In this document: one piece after another, positions 22,270 to 33,530 of the stretch
Position numbering within the stretch: the stretch's first letter is position 1
Layout of the letters: every line of letters starts with the position of its first letter
DNA from: Crossaster papposus
Lineage: Eukaryota > Echinodermata > Asteroidea > Velatida > Solasteridae
Direction: 5' to 3'
Assembly: GCA_037893245.1 (NCBI GenBank)
Contig: JBAIAA010000532.1
Coordinates: 744,001-808,000, forward strand
DNA: 64,000 nucleotides
Program-made: the position numbers and the translations under genes
The notes under the pieces: model-generated
Told to the model about the DNA's origin: nothing
Databases searched by the model: none
What the model saw: the letters and a program-made list of their open reading frames with translations, nothing else

Positions 22270-23076
22270 TTAGGCGTTTTCACACTATCTCAGTTTCGAA
22301 CCGTCAACCCGGTTCAGCATAGGTTGTTTTCGACACGAATCATTGAGACGTAACGTTCACACTGTTCATGCTGCCAATCAGTCGTTATTGAACCGTGTAA
22401 CGTTTAATCTAGCTAAGCTGTGCATTTTACACTACACATTTCTCAACACAGATCGCATTCAAAAAATTTTCCGTTCCCACAATGCTTATAATCCCGCCTC
22501 AAATTTGTTAATTTAATGTGGCACTGGCCTTTTATACTTGTTCGTCCTTTCACGTCGGTCTTTCAGCTTTATTGTCAGACATTTTGGTACCCATTTTGTT
22601 GGAACTAAATTGAAGAGAAAAGCCTGAGTGCGTGTTGTTGCTGTTGTGTTGGGGTTCGGTGAAGAACCATGTGTGTGCTAGCGCATATGCACAACATGCG
22701 TGTGCCAGTAGTACATGAACATGAACATGTACGTACATGTCACGTCGATCGCAGAACTGATTGTTTATTGATCTTTGTACCGCGTGTCAGATTTCCGTAG
22801 GATTTCGCGCCACAACTCAACACGGATCGGCGGTAAGCGAACTCAACTCGGGGCGATTCACACTACCATTCTCGACACGGTTCACGCCGAAAAATGCGAT
22901 TTCAATCTGGGTTAAGATTTTCAACCCTGGTCCCTGCCAGGGTTCATTTTGATCTGGCTAGAGCATGCTACCCGGGTTGGAACCAGGTTAAAATTTTAGT
23001 AGTGGAAAAAGGGTTGAACAAATCTCGGGGTTGGAACCGGTTCCTACCCCGAGGTTTTTGGACAGTGTGAAAAGAC
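22270..23076 (+). mobile_element. TTTTCACACT-ended element, about 0.8 kb
   Basis: GCGTTTTCACACTATCTCAG at left mirrors GGACAGTGTGAAAAGAC at right. The interior has degenerate CCCGGGTTGGAACC and TTCGACACG repeats and no convincing protein. It starts 14 bases after a family B copy. Confidence 0.5.
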
Positions 23077-23221
23077 TTTATAAGTTCTCCATTTACGCGT
23101 AATTTGATGTGAGTTTCATGGATTGTATTCCACAAAAAGTATTTCCCAATATTAAAAGGGACATTTCCTTGTTTTTTTTACATAAATTTCCAGTGTTATT
23201 TTTTGGAAGGGATTTTACATT

Positions 23222-23410
23222 TACCCTAACAATCCCCTTCCAGTTAAACTCCAACACCAGGATTTGGGGGATATGTTAGGATGGGTACTGGACCCTAAAA
23301 CTGACACTCTTTTACACTGTGTTAGGCATACCTCCAGAATCAGAGTCCAACAGTTTGTGTGTCATTCAAGTTTGCCATAAGGTGTTGGTATTTGCAAGGA
23401 TTCCTCCGTG
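23222..23410 (+). repeat. Dispersed repeat, copy 2
   Basis: Counterpart of 8536-8725 with ACCCTAACAATCCCCTTCCA, AAACTCCAACACCAGGATTT and ACCTCCAGAATCAGAGTCCA. Confidence 0.6.
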
Positions 23411-23460
23411 ATTACACTAGGGAGTTAGGGGTAATATTTTTATGAGTAATAACTAATGAT

Positions 23461-23814
23461 TTAAAGGTAGGGTACCGGTACATCATTTTCAGATTTAAAA
23501 CATGTTTACTACTAAGTTATTAAGAATTATTGTACTTATTGAGAGTAAATAGTGATTGTAGGCATCCAGCAAAATGATTACGCTAGATATCCTATACAGG
23601 TAATTGTTCCGAAAAATTAAATTTTATATACAAAAAAATAGTGATCGCCGTTCGAACCATATGCAGACGCCGGATAAAAAGAACACCGTTTTTCTTGCTT
23701 TTCTCAGCGTCCATGATTGTAAAACTTCGGATATTTTCTATAAAATGCAACCAGTCATTTGTCCACTCATTCATGATAATTCAAGCAATTACGAATGGTG
23801 TATCCTACCCTTAA
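23461..23814 (-). mobile_element. Family A TTAA element
   Basis: TTAAAGGTAGGGTACCGGTA at left, ATGGTGTATCCTACCCTTAA at right; reverse orientation, 354 bases, with small insertions near the left end. Confidence 0.83.
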
Positions 23815-24315
23815 AGGACAACTGTTTGTCTTGAAATTTCTTATTGGGTGCGTTTTTTTAATGAAGCTTTTGCCCTTTATTTTCTTGCTTTTTCCCTATT
23901 TTCTGGACAAAAGTCTGTGTGACAATTTTTTAAAATAAATTTCAGAAGTTCACTTTTTACTTTGTCGCATGAGTAAATCCTGTGTAAACTAAATCAATTT
24001 TATTGTTCACTTTTTAAACTGAAGACGTCATCAAAACTGGAAACAAAATATATAATGTTATATATGAAACCTATTAAACATCTCATCCTGATAGTGCACA
24101 CAAATTGAGGACAATGTCTGGCAGAAGGTACCAGTAATAAGTATACTTTCCCATCATCACTCCATATATTTGTTTAGTCCCAAGAGAGCTATGGAGTGCA
24201 GATGCATACAAAATCATCCAACTGGCTGGGCCATTAATGCAATCAATGGGAATCTGGATGTACATGTAGAACCTACAATTTCCCCTCCTCAAGCCTACAC
24301 TCTTTTTTTACTTTC
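23815..24315. other. Intronic, no feature seen
   Basis: AT-rich spacer without repeats recognised elsewhere in the window. Confidence 0.25.
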
Positions 24316-24388
24316 TGCTCCTCCCCCCCCCCCCCTCCCACCACTGCCCCTCCACCTTCTTCACCCCCCCCCCTCTCTTTCCCTTCCT
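24316..24388. repeat. C/T-rich low-complexity run
   Basis: Poly-C and CT runs with CCACC and CCTCC; the strand is nearly all pyrimidine and could form triplex DNA. Confidence 0.85.
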
Positions 24389-24884
24389 AAGGTAGATCGT
24401 GGCTGATAAAAAGGCAATTGTGTTTATGTTCTGTCTACAATTTTGTTAAATGTGGGAAATGAAGTTTTGACAGGCAAGGCACTTCGTATTATAACTAGTG
24501 TACGTGTGAGCAATGCACATGTCTAGACATACAATGTTGTCTGGGTTTGTATAAATATACCCTTTATGTAATGGCACATACTGATCCTGTATTAGTAATA
24601 GGGCCTACATGTCATGTGTGTGTGTGTGGATGACGTTAGCATGATAAATGCTTCCAGTTCCATGCCACTACTGTAGTACTCAGTCTTACTCTGCCTATCG
24701 TAGGCCACTAGGACTTGGTCTAAGCTCTTGTAGAGTATGTACTTCAAGGATTCTACCCACTTGCACCATTGGTATCCAAGTTCAACAGGTTTGGTTTTTT
24801 TTTTTATAACTTCTTTATCTTATTATGAATTTGACAACAAAATTGATTATTGTGTGAATCTGTAGCGAGTTTTTTTGTATGTAA

Positions 24885-25065
24885 AGGGTTTGAGTCCGAC
24901 CTGGGGCTATGGTGCGTGTGCCCTTGGGCAAGGCACTTTGTCACTCATTGCTTCTCCCCACCGGATGCGCTTAGCTGGTACCCTGAATAAAAACACAATG
25001 CACCTTCGCGTGCGCGCTAAGTATGCGAGCAACTAAAGGTGCCAACATAGTTTTCTATTGCCCAG
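24885..25065 (+). mobile_element. tRNA-related SINE remnant
   Basis: GGGTTTGAGTCCGACC at 24889 resembles a Pol III B box. It is followed by CTATGGTGCGTGTGCCCTTG, GGCAAGGCACTTTGTC and TTGCTTCTCCCCACC, a signature I know from SINEs of echinoderms, fish and molluscs, then GGTACCCTGAATAAAAAC. The A box is decayed. Confidence 0.5.
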
Positions 25066-25089
25066 GTATTATGAACAGGAGAGAATCGC

Positions 25090-25340
25090 CGCGAGAATTA
25101 GGGGTTTTACCATTTTGTGCAACAAAAGTGATCTAGATTCCTGATTCCTGGATTCAGATCAATCTGAAAATTAAATGGAATCATCCTCGACCCTCAAACT
25201 ATTTAGCCACAAAGTTTCGTAAAAAAACCTTCTGTATTTGTTCCCGTAATTCTGCCAACAGACAGACGGATAGACACCATGACAGACAGGAATTAATACT
25301 TAACTTCCGCCATCAGAGATGGGCGGAGGTAATTATATAT
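25090..25340. repeat. Probable dispersed repeat
   Basis: TCTGCCAACAGACAGACGGA then TAGACACCATGACAGACAGG and ACTTCCGCCATCAGAGATGG GCGGAGG have the look of a transposon tail. No second copy is in the window, so class and boundaries are uncertain. Confidence 0.3.
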
Positions 25341-25573
25341 TTTCCTAATCTCTACATTTTGTACTACTGGGTTTGTTACCTAAAGAAAAATGTACTGTTC
25401 AGTGAGTTTCTATGATGTATCGGTACCTTGAACCTATAGAACATTTGCCTAGTCATAAAACAAAATCGAATGACCATTTTCAGCAGCATTCAATTTCGCG
25501 TGAAATAGAATGACGCAGTGGTTAAATTGGCTGCTCTTTTGCCAAAATTGACAGGGAAAACCTATATTATGGC

Positions 25574-25960
25574 TTAAAGGTAGTATACACCATTGGTAAT
25601 TTGTTGAATTATCAGGAATGGGTGGATTTGGGGGGTTGTTTTTCATAGTAAATATAGTTTAACTGACCTGTCCGAATTTTTACATTCATGGATGCCGAGA
25701 AAAGCATGAAAAACAGCGTTTGTTTTCCACCGGCGTCGAGCAGTTATTCTTATGTTATCTTTGTTTTTTCGCGCTCGCCGGACGGCGAGAATGAATTTTG
25801 GTTGATACAATTCAATTTTTTGGAACAATTACAGGATATCTAGGGCCCTCATTTTACTGGATGCCTGCAATCATTGTTTACTTTTAGATGAGTGAGATAT
25901 TTCTTGGTGATTCGGTGGTAATTTTTTTCGGTGTCTGCAAATGGTGTATACTACCTTTAA
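25574..25960 (+). mobile_element. Family A TTAA element
   Basis: TTAAAGGTAGTATACACCAT and ATGGTGTATACTACCTTTAA give perfect 20-base inverted ends over 387 bases; sequence between is well preserved. Confidence 0.87.
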
Positions 25961-26541
25961 GCTTTGGCGTAAGAAAAGCATTAGCCCCAACTCCCTAGGG
26001 TGTGTGCAAAATTGTTTTTGAAGAATTGAGGACCGTGAGGGTTAAACATGAACATTTTGGAAACCATGTTTTACAAATAATGGCAATTGATTTCAGACAC
26101 TTTATAATCTCAATTTCCTGGTTTAGACAGTGATTGACTATTGTGCCTGAACAGTACATGTACTGTGCATAATGTGTCTGCATTTGGGAAATGCTTCTGG
26201 GGAGAAAATGACAATACATTAGATCAGCCTCCCCCTTCTTTTTTTTTTTTATTTTTTTTTTTTTTGGGGGGGAGGGCTTTGCACTTTATTTGTGGCCAAC
26301 CGACTGGAATATGACAATGAATGCTTGACTGATTTACCTATTTTCTCTATGCTTATAGTCATTCAAAGGGTATTTGTTGGCAGTAATCCATTTCAAATAC
26401 AGTGCTGAAGACCATGTATACACCATTTTGGATAGTAGAGGCTTGTCTGCCAATCATGACACACTTGTGCTGCGATGGGGCCTAGCAGGTTTTACCTGAA
26501 TGCTGCGTGATATGATTCTGTGATGCACAGTGTACATGTAT
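25961..26541. other. Intronic, no feature seen
   Basis: Only the T-rich run at 26235 and the CCCCAACTCCCTAGGG short repeat at 25984 stand out. Confidence 0.25.
26235..26273. repeat. T-rich run followed by G-run
   Basis: Long T tracts ending in GGGGGGGAGGG; low complexity only. Confidence 0.8.
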
Positions 26542-26767
26542 GCAGGGATGTAGTCGAGTCCCTGCAAGTCCCTGTAAGTCCCTGCAAGTCCATCACAAGT
26601 CCTTCAGTTCCAATTCAAATCACAAGCTATTCAAATCAGCTTTGACAAAAAGCATTCCTTTGTCATTGTTCATCCAGTTACTTGTGAATGCCTTTATGAA
26701 GAGACTTGTGACTGGCTTCACGAAAGGACTTGTGAACGGACTTGCGGGGACTCGACTACAACCCTGC
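26542..26767 (+). mobile_element. hAT-like element, copy 1
   Basis: CAGGGATGTAGTCGAGTCCC then TGCAAGTCC mirrors GGACTTGCGGGGACTCGACT then ACAACCCTG. Between are repeats of AAGTCC/GGACTTGTG. GTGTACAT occurs on both outer sides, but four bases out of register at left. Confidence 0.65.
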
Positions 26768-28161
26768 GTGTACATCATGTGCATCTGTATACATTAATGA
26801 GCCGTCAAACTGCAATGTAAAATGTTCATGTTTTCATGTAGTTTTTAAATATTAGATTTTTTAATTTCATCAGTTGCAACTTTGGCAGGTTGGGGGTAAT
26901 ATACAGTACATGTAAGCATTAATTGTTTTTCCCGATTGAAACTAGAAAAGCACCGATTGATAAACTGGACCATGTTCTTCATGGGTTGATGTTTTTCATG
27001 GGTTGATGTTTTTCATGGGTTGAGTTCATGACCTTGACCTACAGGTACATGTATTCACCAGTTCATTTTTAAATAAACCTTTGGACAGGGTACATGTACA
27101 TGTATAGGTAGAGTGTGTGTGGAGTCAACACTCAACAGTGTTTTGGTTTTACATAGTTTGATAGGAAGCAAATTGTTAAAATTGCCAAAGGGCGAGTGTA
27201 AACTTGCACATGTATAATTGTACTCCCCTGCGATTACCCGGTAATGTGGCGCCTGTGTATACATTTTGTCAAAGAGAATTAGGGTAGTCGAGTATATATT
27301 TTGCATGCTCGGCTTCCTGCCAAACAAGATAGCCAAAGAAACTGCAGTACTAGTGTTGTGATATCATATGCGCATGCCAAGAACAGATTTGCAATGGTGT
27401 AGCCAGTGGGGCCATGACCTTGACTTTGTTACAAAACCACACATAGGCCAACAAGTAAAAATAAAAATAAAAGCAATTAAATAATATAAATAAATCTTCA
27501 TTTTAATTACAGCTAGCCTGACCTTTTAACATGTCACATCGAATAATGTACAATTACAGACAAAATGTGTATATCGTGTGCTTCCGATCTAGTTTTTAAT
27601 TTTGTTTTATATTTACCCTGGTCCTGTCCATCGCGTGACACAGTCTGTCACTGTGTGCGTCCGTCCATGCAACATGGAGACAAGGACAAAGCCAACCAAC
27701 CCTAACTCCCAAGGGGTATTCTGTGAGGTGCCTTCCACACCCATTGGAATGCATGATTTGTCAAAGTGTCAACCTTGCTCTGTGTGAGAGATCCATCAGG
27801 TCCACCTGCTGCACTATGTTGTGTGTGGAAGGAAGGGTTAGGTTAAGAAAGTTCGGAACAGTTCGGGTTTGAGGTACAGCTAGTTGGCCGGACATGAATA
27901 ATTTTTTTCACAAACGACATCCGAATAGATCGATTGTTGAGCGCCCTCTACAATAATTTGAATATACATGTACATATGTACGTGAACAATTTGCACATGT
28001 AGTATATAATGCAGGCCAGTGGGAACCCTGGTTGCAGTAGATTGACAGTGAGGATAGGTTATCTCGTATTCCCTGCAGAAAAGTCAATGGGAACGCAGCT
28101 TTTGTGTTTTTGTGTTTTGTAACAGGTTTTATAACAGAGGGAGCTGAGTAAATATCATGTG
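26768..28161. other. Intronic, little seen
   Basis: ACATGTA-rich DNA with the 17-bp repeat noted above; no protein-like frame. Confidence 0.25.
26977..27030 (+). repeat. 17-bp tandem repeat
   Basis: Three units of TTTTTCATGGGTTGATG. Confidence 0.85.
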
Positions 28162-28192
28162 CCCCCCCCCCCCCCCCCCCAAAAAAAAAAAA
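28162..28192. repeat. Poly-C/poly-A run
   Basis: Nineteen C followed by twelve A. Confidence 0.9.
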
Positions 28193-28524
28193 CAATTGTT
28201 GACTGCGGAAATTGTAAATGGCTTTGGGGTAAATCTTTTCAATTTCAATTTCAGGGTCTATCTTTTCACTGCCAGTGCACTGGATGAACGGTGTTTACTG
28301 TGTAAAAGTTTCCCTATGTGCATGTCTCTGACCTGTGAACTTCTAATGTCTGTTATGAACATTGGCAGGGTTATACAGCTAGGAAGAATCTATTTTACTG
28401 ATACCATACAGTGTAGATCTGCATACGTACTTGAATCTCGGGAAGGCATCCAAGCCAGGGGCTATTATAATTGGAAGGTTTTGCTACTGGGTCGCTTGAG
28501 TTTATATCCGCATTTAATTAGTGG

Positions 28525-28650
28525 ACGTAGAACAATAGAGGGTCTACAATTAGGGTCCACGATTTTCAGAAAGTCCATGATTGAAAATCGTGTACAAAAC
28601 TTGGTACAAGAGGCCTTCCAAAGTGCAAACAAAAAGAGGGGCAAAAGGGG
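28525..28650 (-). repeat. Dispersed repeat copy with TTCAATCATGGACTTTCTG
   Basis: Complement reads GATTTTCAATCATGGACTTT, then CTGAAAATCGTGGACCCTAA. The same order (Pro-rich CCCCTTTTG, TTTTGCACATGAATTTCAAT) is at 33855-34010 and, more weakly, at 55905-56010. Confidence 0.5.
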
Positions 28651-28694
28651 TCCAGATGGAAGTTGTTTACACATGTATGCGTTTGTGTGTGTCG

Positions 28695-29722
28695 TAAGGC
28701 CGTGCCGGGTACCCGGGTACCCGTAACCCGACCGCTGATTGCGGGTACCCGGTTCCAATTTATCGAATTTATTACCCGAAACTGCCTTTGTAAATGTTGA
28801 CACATTATTTCAGAAAGGCAAGCGTCTTTTATGTTCATTGCGTGCCGATAAATTGTTAGAAAACATCTGAGTAAAACGTCTTTACCGACAATTTCCCGAT
28901 GTCTAGATAGCAGCCTAACGGATGATTGTGCTTTCTTTGAAGTCATTGTGATAAAAAAATGCCTTTGAAGTCTATTTACCGACAATTCTGACAGCTGCTA
29001 GTGTTTTGTTACAGTTGTCCTTTGAGTAAGTTTTTCCGAGGTTTACTTTTTGGGAAATGTGCTGAATTAATTCACGATCCCACGGACCTGTACCTGGAAT
29101 GTGGTTTTGAAACCTGATACTGCAGGAGAGGTATTTGGTTCTATTGTATCAACTCTGGGGCCAGCCAGGAACTGCGGTCGGCTTTTTTGCTACATTTCGT
29201 GTCGGCTCACTCAAAGGATTTAGTTCATTGAACCTTATTTATTTTGGAAAAAGACGTGCCACTGTAGAGTGCAATTATGGGGAGCGGCAAGTCAATTCAT
29301 TTACAAACATTTATTAAGCTGAAAGTAAACTCCACGCAATACGGGATCGCTGTTGACAATCTCGCTCTGAAAACCACGCACTTAACTTTTTTTTCAATGG
29401 ACCGCCGAGCTACTTAGAAAAGGGTTTTGACTACCCGCTGTTTTGAGTGACTAGAATTTGTTTGCGTGGAACCCTGAGTTGCAAAGTAGGCCCTTGCATT
29501 TGTTTAGTTGCGGAATGCAGGGGAAGTAAGCACGCCATGCCAGCGCGGCAGTCGCGCTGCAGCTTGCTTGTGGAGTGAGCGGGGATGTACATGCACGTGC
29601 CGACGCGGTGTATACTTCCGGGTTTTTGTTATGATTCTAATAATAGTCACGGGTACCCGGGTACCCGACCGTGACGGGAATAGGGTACCCGGGTCCCGTA
29701 CTACCCGTAAACGCACACCCTA
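28695..29722. mobile_element. Possible hAT-like element, about 1 kb
   Basis: Left TAAGGCCGTGCCGGGTACCC mirrors the right end, whose complement is TAGGGTGTGCGTTTACGGG followed by GGGTACCCGGGTACC-type sequence. Subterminal GGGTACCC repeats are dense at both ends. A 139-codon minus-strand frame (28566-28985) overlaps its edge and does not look like a transposase. Target duplication not visible. Confidence 0.38.
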
Positions 29723-29741
29723 CAGTTTTTATTGACAAAGC

Positions 29742-30045
29742 TTAAAGGGATCGTATACGTTTGGTAATTACTCCAAAAATTAATGGCAATAAAAACTTAA
29801 TTGGTAAGAAGTACAGCAGCTTTGGATAGTATAATGCATTTTTAGAAACTATTCACTTCGAAGTACTGCGGTTATGGAAAAAGATATCACTTTTTATCCC
29901 CAAAAATTTGAATCTGAGAAGCGTTACTGCAGTGACGTTTCTCAGATTGTGTCTTTCAATGCAAATTATTCTTCCTGCGTGGACATATAACATGTTATCT
30001 TTACTTAGGCATGCAAAGTAGTACGGTACCAAGATAAGTCTGGAA
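29742..30045 (+). mobile_element. Third TTAA family, right end missing
   Basis: Begins TTAAAGGGATCGTATACGTT then TGGTAATTACTCC, and continues with a body that includes CTGAGAAGCGTTACTGCAGT and GACGTTTCTCAG (hairpin). The first 35 bases align with family A ends (TTAAAGG, TACAC-like, TTGGTAATT). From memory, repeats of this type are abundant in sea stars; not checked. Confidence 0.5.
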
Positions 30046-30323
30046 TCCATAGTCTAAAATTCAGGCTACACTAGATGTAGGAGTGGATATGACTTGTATA
30101 ACAGTACAAGTTAATGATATTATTCAGTCATTTTCCCCATTTGATTTGCACAGGTTGTTCAGACAACAAACTTTATATGGCACTTTAAAAAAGCCTGTTC
30201 TACTTGAGACTTGTTGACGTTTTCATGTAGTTACCATACCATCCACAGATTACTGTAGATGCAAATGTGTACTATTAAGTCTGGACGAGGTGTGTATACA
30301 AACAGATGGTATTGCTATTGGTA

Positions 30324-30694
30324 TTAATGGTAGGATACACCATTTGCACATATCGGGAAACAATTTACTTCCAAATTATTAAGAAATATCTTACTTATTT
30401 GAAAGTGAATAATGATTCTTAGGCATCCAGCAAAATGATTGTGCTAGATATCTTGTAATTGTTCTGAAAAGTATTATATAAACAAATTCACGATCGCCGG
30501 ATCAACTAGAACAACTGCCCAACGCCGGTTGAAAACAAACGCCGTTTTGTTCCCCTTTTTTTTCTAGGTATTCATGATTATAAAACTTCGGACAGTTTAG
30601 TTAAACGATATTTACTATAAAATTCCCCCCCCCCCCCCTATCCACTAATTTCTGATAATTCAAGCAATTACTAATAGTGTATCCTACCTTTTAA
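30324..30694 (-). mobile_element. Family A TTAA element
   Basis: Left TTAATGGTAGGATACACCAT, right GTGTATCCTACCTTTTAA. A poly-C run at 30628-30639 replaces the usual CAACCCCCC segment. Confidence 0.82.
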
Positions 30695-31564
30695 GTGGTA
30701 GCAGTTTTCTGTTTACAAAGGGGGAGGTCATAAATTGTATGAGAGGGGGGGTTTAGGTCGTAATGTTTTTTCCCCCAGACAACCCTGATCACTAACTGTG
30801 GGTTTGTTATACACTTTGTTGAGCAAAGCTAATTATTGTGTATTCACTCTGTTCAGACTCAATACATATGTAGGTCTATGCCAATCTTTCCAGCCAGTAA
30901 GCAGTTTGCAGCAGTAAGCAGTTTGCAGCAGTTTTAATCTTATTCAATCTTTCTGTGATTTAGAAGAGTTTATACTACAGGTTTTCCTGCACATTGTGAA
31001 ATTTTTTGCAATCAAATTAATAAACGGTTCACTTCAATTTCGTCCCAAGAAGACTAGAGCGCGCCAATGCTACAATGAATTTAGTTTTGGTCATTCCAAT
31101 GTTTCAATTAGGTGATCAATTTCAACTTGAATTTGAATTTTGTTCAAGCAATACTTCAAGAATTGTTGGTCGAATTCACCCGAAAGTCTGGCGTATTGGC
31201 ACTGTGTATTGCCAGACAAGAAATGAAACTGAAGGCTGAACAACCAATCCAAAGGGTTAGAAGTTATCAATGAAATTTGAAGTGTCGTGTCGTCAAGTTA
31301 GGTTCAATTTGGTATTGGACGTACATAGACTTGCACTGGTGTTTCATGGATAAAACAGAACATTATATCGTATGCCACAAAGCAATCGCGAAGTTTAAAC
31401 TCGAACCATGCTCACAGAAAGCAGCTTTTAAGCAAAGCTTTTGAAGAAAAAACCCAGATGGTGTACCTGTGTATGTTCTCTTTTATCCGTTGTTTGGTTG
31501 TTTCATTGAACACCAAATGCTTGTCTAGTTTTGTTGGTACGGTTTGCACAAGATATTTGTTTCA
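30695..31564. other. Intronic, no feature seen
   Basis: AT-rich DNA; GAATTTGAATTTTGTTCAAG at 31129 and similar short direct repeats only. Confidence 0.25.
30896..30932 (+). repeat. 18-bp tandem duplication
   Basis: TAAGCAGTTTGCAGCAG occurs twice in a row. Confidence 0.8.
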
Positions 31565-31732
31565 ATTCAGGATACGTATCTGTCAGAGACTGGCTTGCAG
31601 CGAGCGAGGCCGGAAATATCAGGGTGTGCTACCCACAGATGCCAGCTGAATCCTTGGGTCGTGGTTTGCGACAAATAGTCCCGCGCCTGGGCCCGGTCAA
31701 TGTCAAAATGATCCAGGCACAAACTGGTTATT
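31565..31732 (+). mobile_element. Family B element, 5'-truncated
   Basis: The right half is present (GCGAGGCCGGAAATATCAGG through CAGGCACAAACTGGTTA), but the left terminus is absent. It belongs to a subfamily with CCTGGGCCCGGTCAATGTC near the right end. It ends 45 bases before the transmembrane exon. Confidence 0.6.
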
Positions 31733-31777
31733 AAAGAAATTACTGTTGTAATGTTTTACTTGTTTATTTCTCTGCAG

Positions 31778-31971
31778 ATGAAAACAAAAGCCAAGACAAC
31801 AACAGCAGCCTTCACCTGTTTTTTTTAGCCATCCTAGCGCCGATAACGCTCGTCTGCCTGCTATGCTGTTTAATTATGTACATACGCCAACGCAACGATC
31901 TCCCAATGCCTCCATTACATCACCGATCACCAAGACTCTCAATGTCCACTCCGTCAGATACCACACCGCCA
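31778..31971 (+). CDS. Transmembrane exon of PMEPA1/LDLRAD4-like protein
   Basis: The exon follows a good acceptor (TTTATTTCTCTGCAG) and ends at a strong donor (GTAAGTA). It enters with two bases, carries 64 open codons and ends in phase 0, matching the phase-0 start of exon 36848-37594. It encodes a short polar Asn-rich segment with an NNSS sequon, a hydrophobic run of about 24 residues (LHLFFLAILAPITLVCLLCC and onward to MYI), then basic IRQRN and a Pro/Ser-rich juxtamembrane stretch. Positive charges after the helix predict a single-pass protein with its C-terminus in the cytoplasm, the topology of PMEPA1 and LDLRAD4. Sequence identity to vertebrate helices is weak, so the family call rests on the next exon. 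Confidence 0.72.
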
Positions 31972-32111
31972 GTAAGTAAACCAAATGATGCTGTCTTGTT
32001 ACTCAGTAAATGTTGAGGGATATGCTGTTCATGGTGTTTACTTGCAGATTGAGAAAACAAAAGGATTATTCCCTAATTGGACCGAAATGCTAGCTCTTTG
32101 CCAATTTGAAT

Positions 32112-32310
32112 ATTATACACATATGGACTGGCAATGAGGTCACTAGAGCACGTTTATTCCCCCGAGGGACTGTGAGTGACCAGAAGGGGGGCCTATTGCC
32201 CGAGGCCGTAGTCCGGGATAAATAGGTCCTCCTTGTGGTCACTTGCAGGCCTGAGGGGGGATATACGTGCTCTAGTGACCGAATCATGCCTGTCCATATG
32301 TGTTTTATAA
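32112..32310. mobile_element. Foldback element with CACATATGGAC ends
   Basis: TTATACACATATGGACTGGC and GGTCACTAGAGCACGT at left mirror ACGTGCTCTAGTGACC and TGTCCATATGTGTTTTATAA at right, about 45-base arms with a GC-rich centre. Confidence 0.65.
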
Positions 32311-32569
32311 CGCACCTCGATCCAAAATATGAAATAATCGTGATCCGATCCAGACGCCACCATTTTTCATATTGAGATAAGCCTGGCAAACCTCTTGAGG
32401 GCGCTGTAACCAGTCAAAAATGTTTAGTCTATTGCCTGCTTGGGGAACTATTTCTCGCAAATTCACAGTGGCACAAATCTCATTCACTTGCATATATATA
32501 TTAGTTAACCCCACGTGACCCTGTTTCAGCCAACCAGAATACAGAACTAGCAAGAGGTGTGTTATAAAT

Positions 32570-32665
32570 TTGAATAGCTCTTTGCCAGTTTATATATTTG
32601 AATAGCTCATTGCTAGTTTATATATTTGAATAGCTCTTTGCTAGTTTGAATATATTCGAATAGCC
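32570..32665 (+). repeat. 29-bp tandem repeat
   Basis: TTTGAATAGCTCTTTGCTAG then TTTATATA occurs three times, with the last unit diverging into TATTCGAATAGC. Confidence 0.75.
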
Positions 32666-32852
32666 CCCAGACTATCATGTTAGCACGCACGATGAAGCAT
32701 GTGTGAAAATAGGTCCAAGACTTAACTTGTATTTTTGTGTGAGGGTACATGTATGACGAGGCAATTTTTTTGGGATTTGAGAAGCTTTGAAGAAAAACAA
32801 TATCTGAATTTGGAAATGAAGAGGAGTATTGTTTTACTACACCTAATAAATA

Positions 32853-33299
32853 TTTATGAGCAAATTGGAGCACGTCATTGGCAGATTCCGCCGCGCGTCC
32901 TGAAAGTAAAAATGATACGCTGCCATGTGACGACATCCCAGTGAGTATACAGCTCGCTGCCGTGCGGTATTCTTATCTGGTAGCACCAATAATTCCCTCT
33001 GGAACCCGCCTCGTAGACATGTAGTCTGTGGGATGTAATCTTTACGAAGCCAGTCTCAGTAACGTTACTAGATTTCCGTCATTGACTAATGAAGAACTTG
33101 AATATCTTGTGCTGAATAAATATGTGCAAAATCTATAAAGGCCGTTATCGACAAGGCAGTGAATATTTATGAGATGTAGTAAAACATCAGCTCGACTACC
33201 TCCCTCTGCTTCGTGTCGGGAGGTAGTGGAGCTGACCTACACCTCGGGACCACTATTTCCCACTACTTCCCCTCAAACCATGCTGTATTTATATAATAG
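32853..33299 (+). repeat. Large dispersed repeat with hairpin end, copy 2
   Basis: Inverted counterpart of 3604-4080: GAGCAAATTGGAGCACGTCA, CAGCTCGCTGCCGTGCGGTA, CAGTCTCAGTAACGTTACTA and the terminal AAACCATGCTGTATTTATAT all correspond. Internal length differs by about 30 bases. Confidence 0.7.
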
Positions 33300-33530
33300 A
33301 AACGGTTGCAGGTTGAAAATGTCAAGTGTGAAACTTTTGTGCAAATCCCTGGGTTGATATACATACTGTACAATGTAAGCGTGGTGTGTGTGTGAAACAA
33401 GTTTGGAACAAGGCAGGGTTGAAATCAAGGGTGAAAAATCAAGGTGTGCCCCCCCCCAAAAATAAAAATAAAATAAACACACCCCAAACGAACCCAAAAC
33501 ACAGACACGTGTGTAAACACCTACCATCAT

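Larger units (their letters stand above)
10778..31777 (+). other. 21-kb intron of the PMEPA1/LDLRAD4-like gene
   Basis: Inferred from the phase-compatible splice sites at its ends (GTACGT and CTGCAG). It holds family A and B transposon copies, a nested solo LTR, hAT-like elements, a THAP-type exon, a 22-bp and a 19-bp minisatellite and a SINE remnant, all listed separately. No further exon of the host gene was recognised. Confidence 0.5.

Noticed and set aside
24885-25065. Functional tRNA gene
   Set aside because: A B-box-like motif is present but no cloverleaf or A box; the following sequence is that of a SINE.
28157-28726. 189-codon frame starting at a poly-C/poly-A run
   Set aside because: It runs across low-complexity DNA and a dispersed repeat; no protein features.
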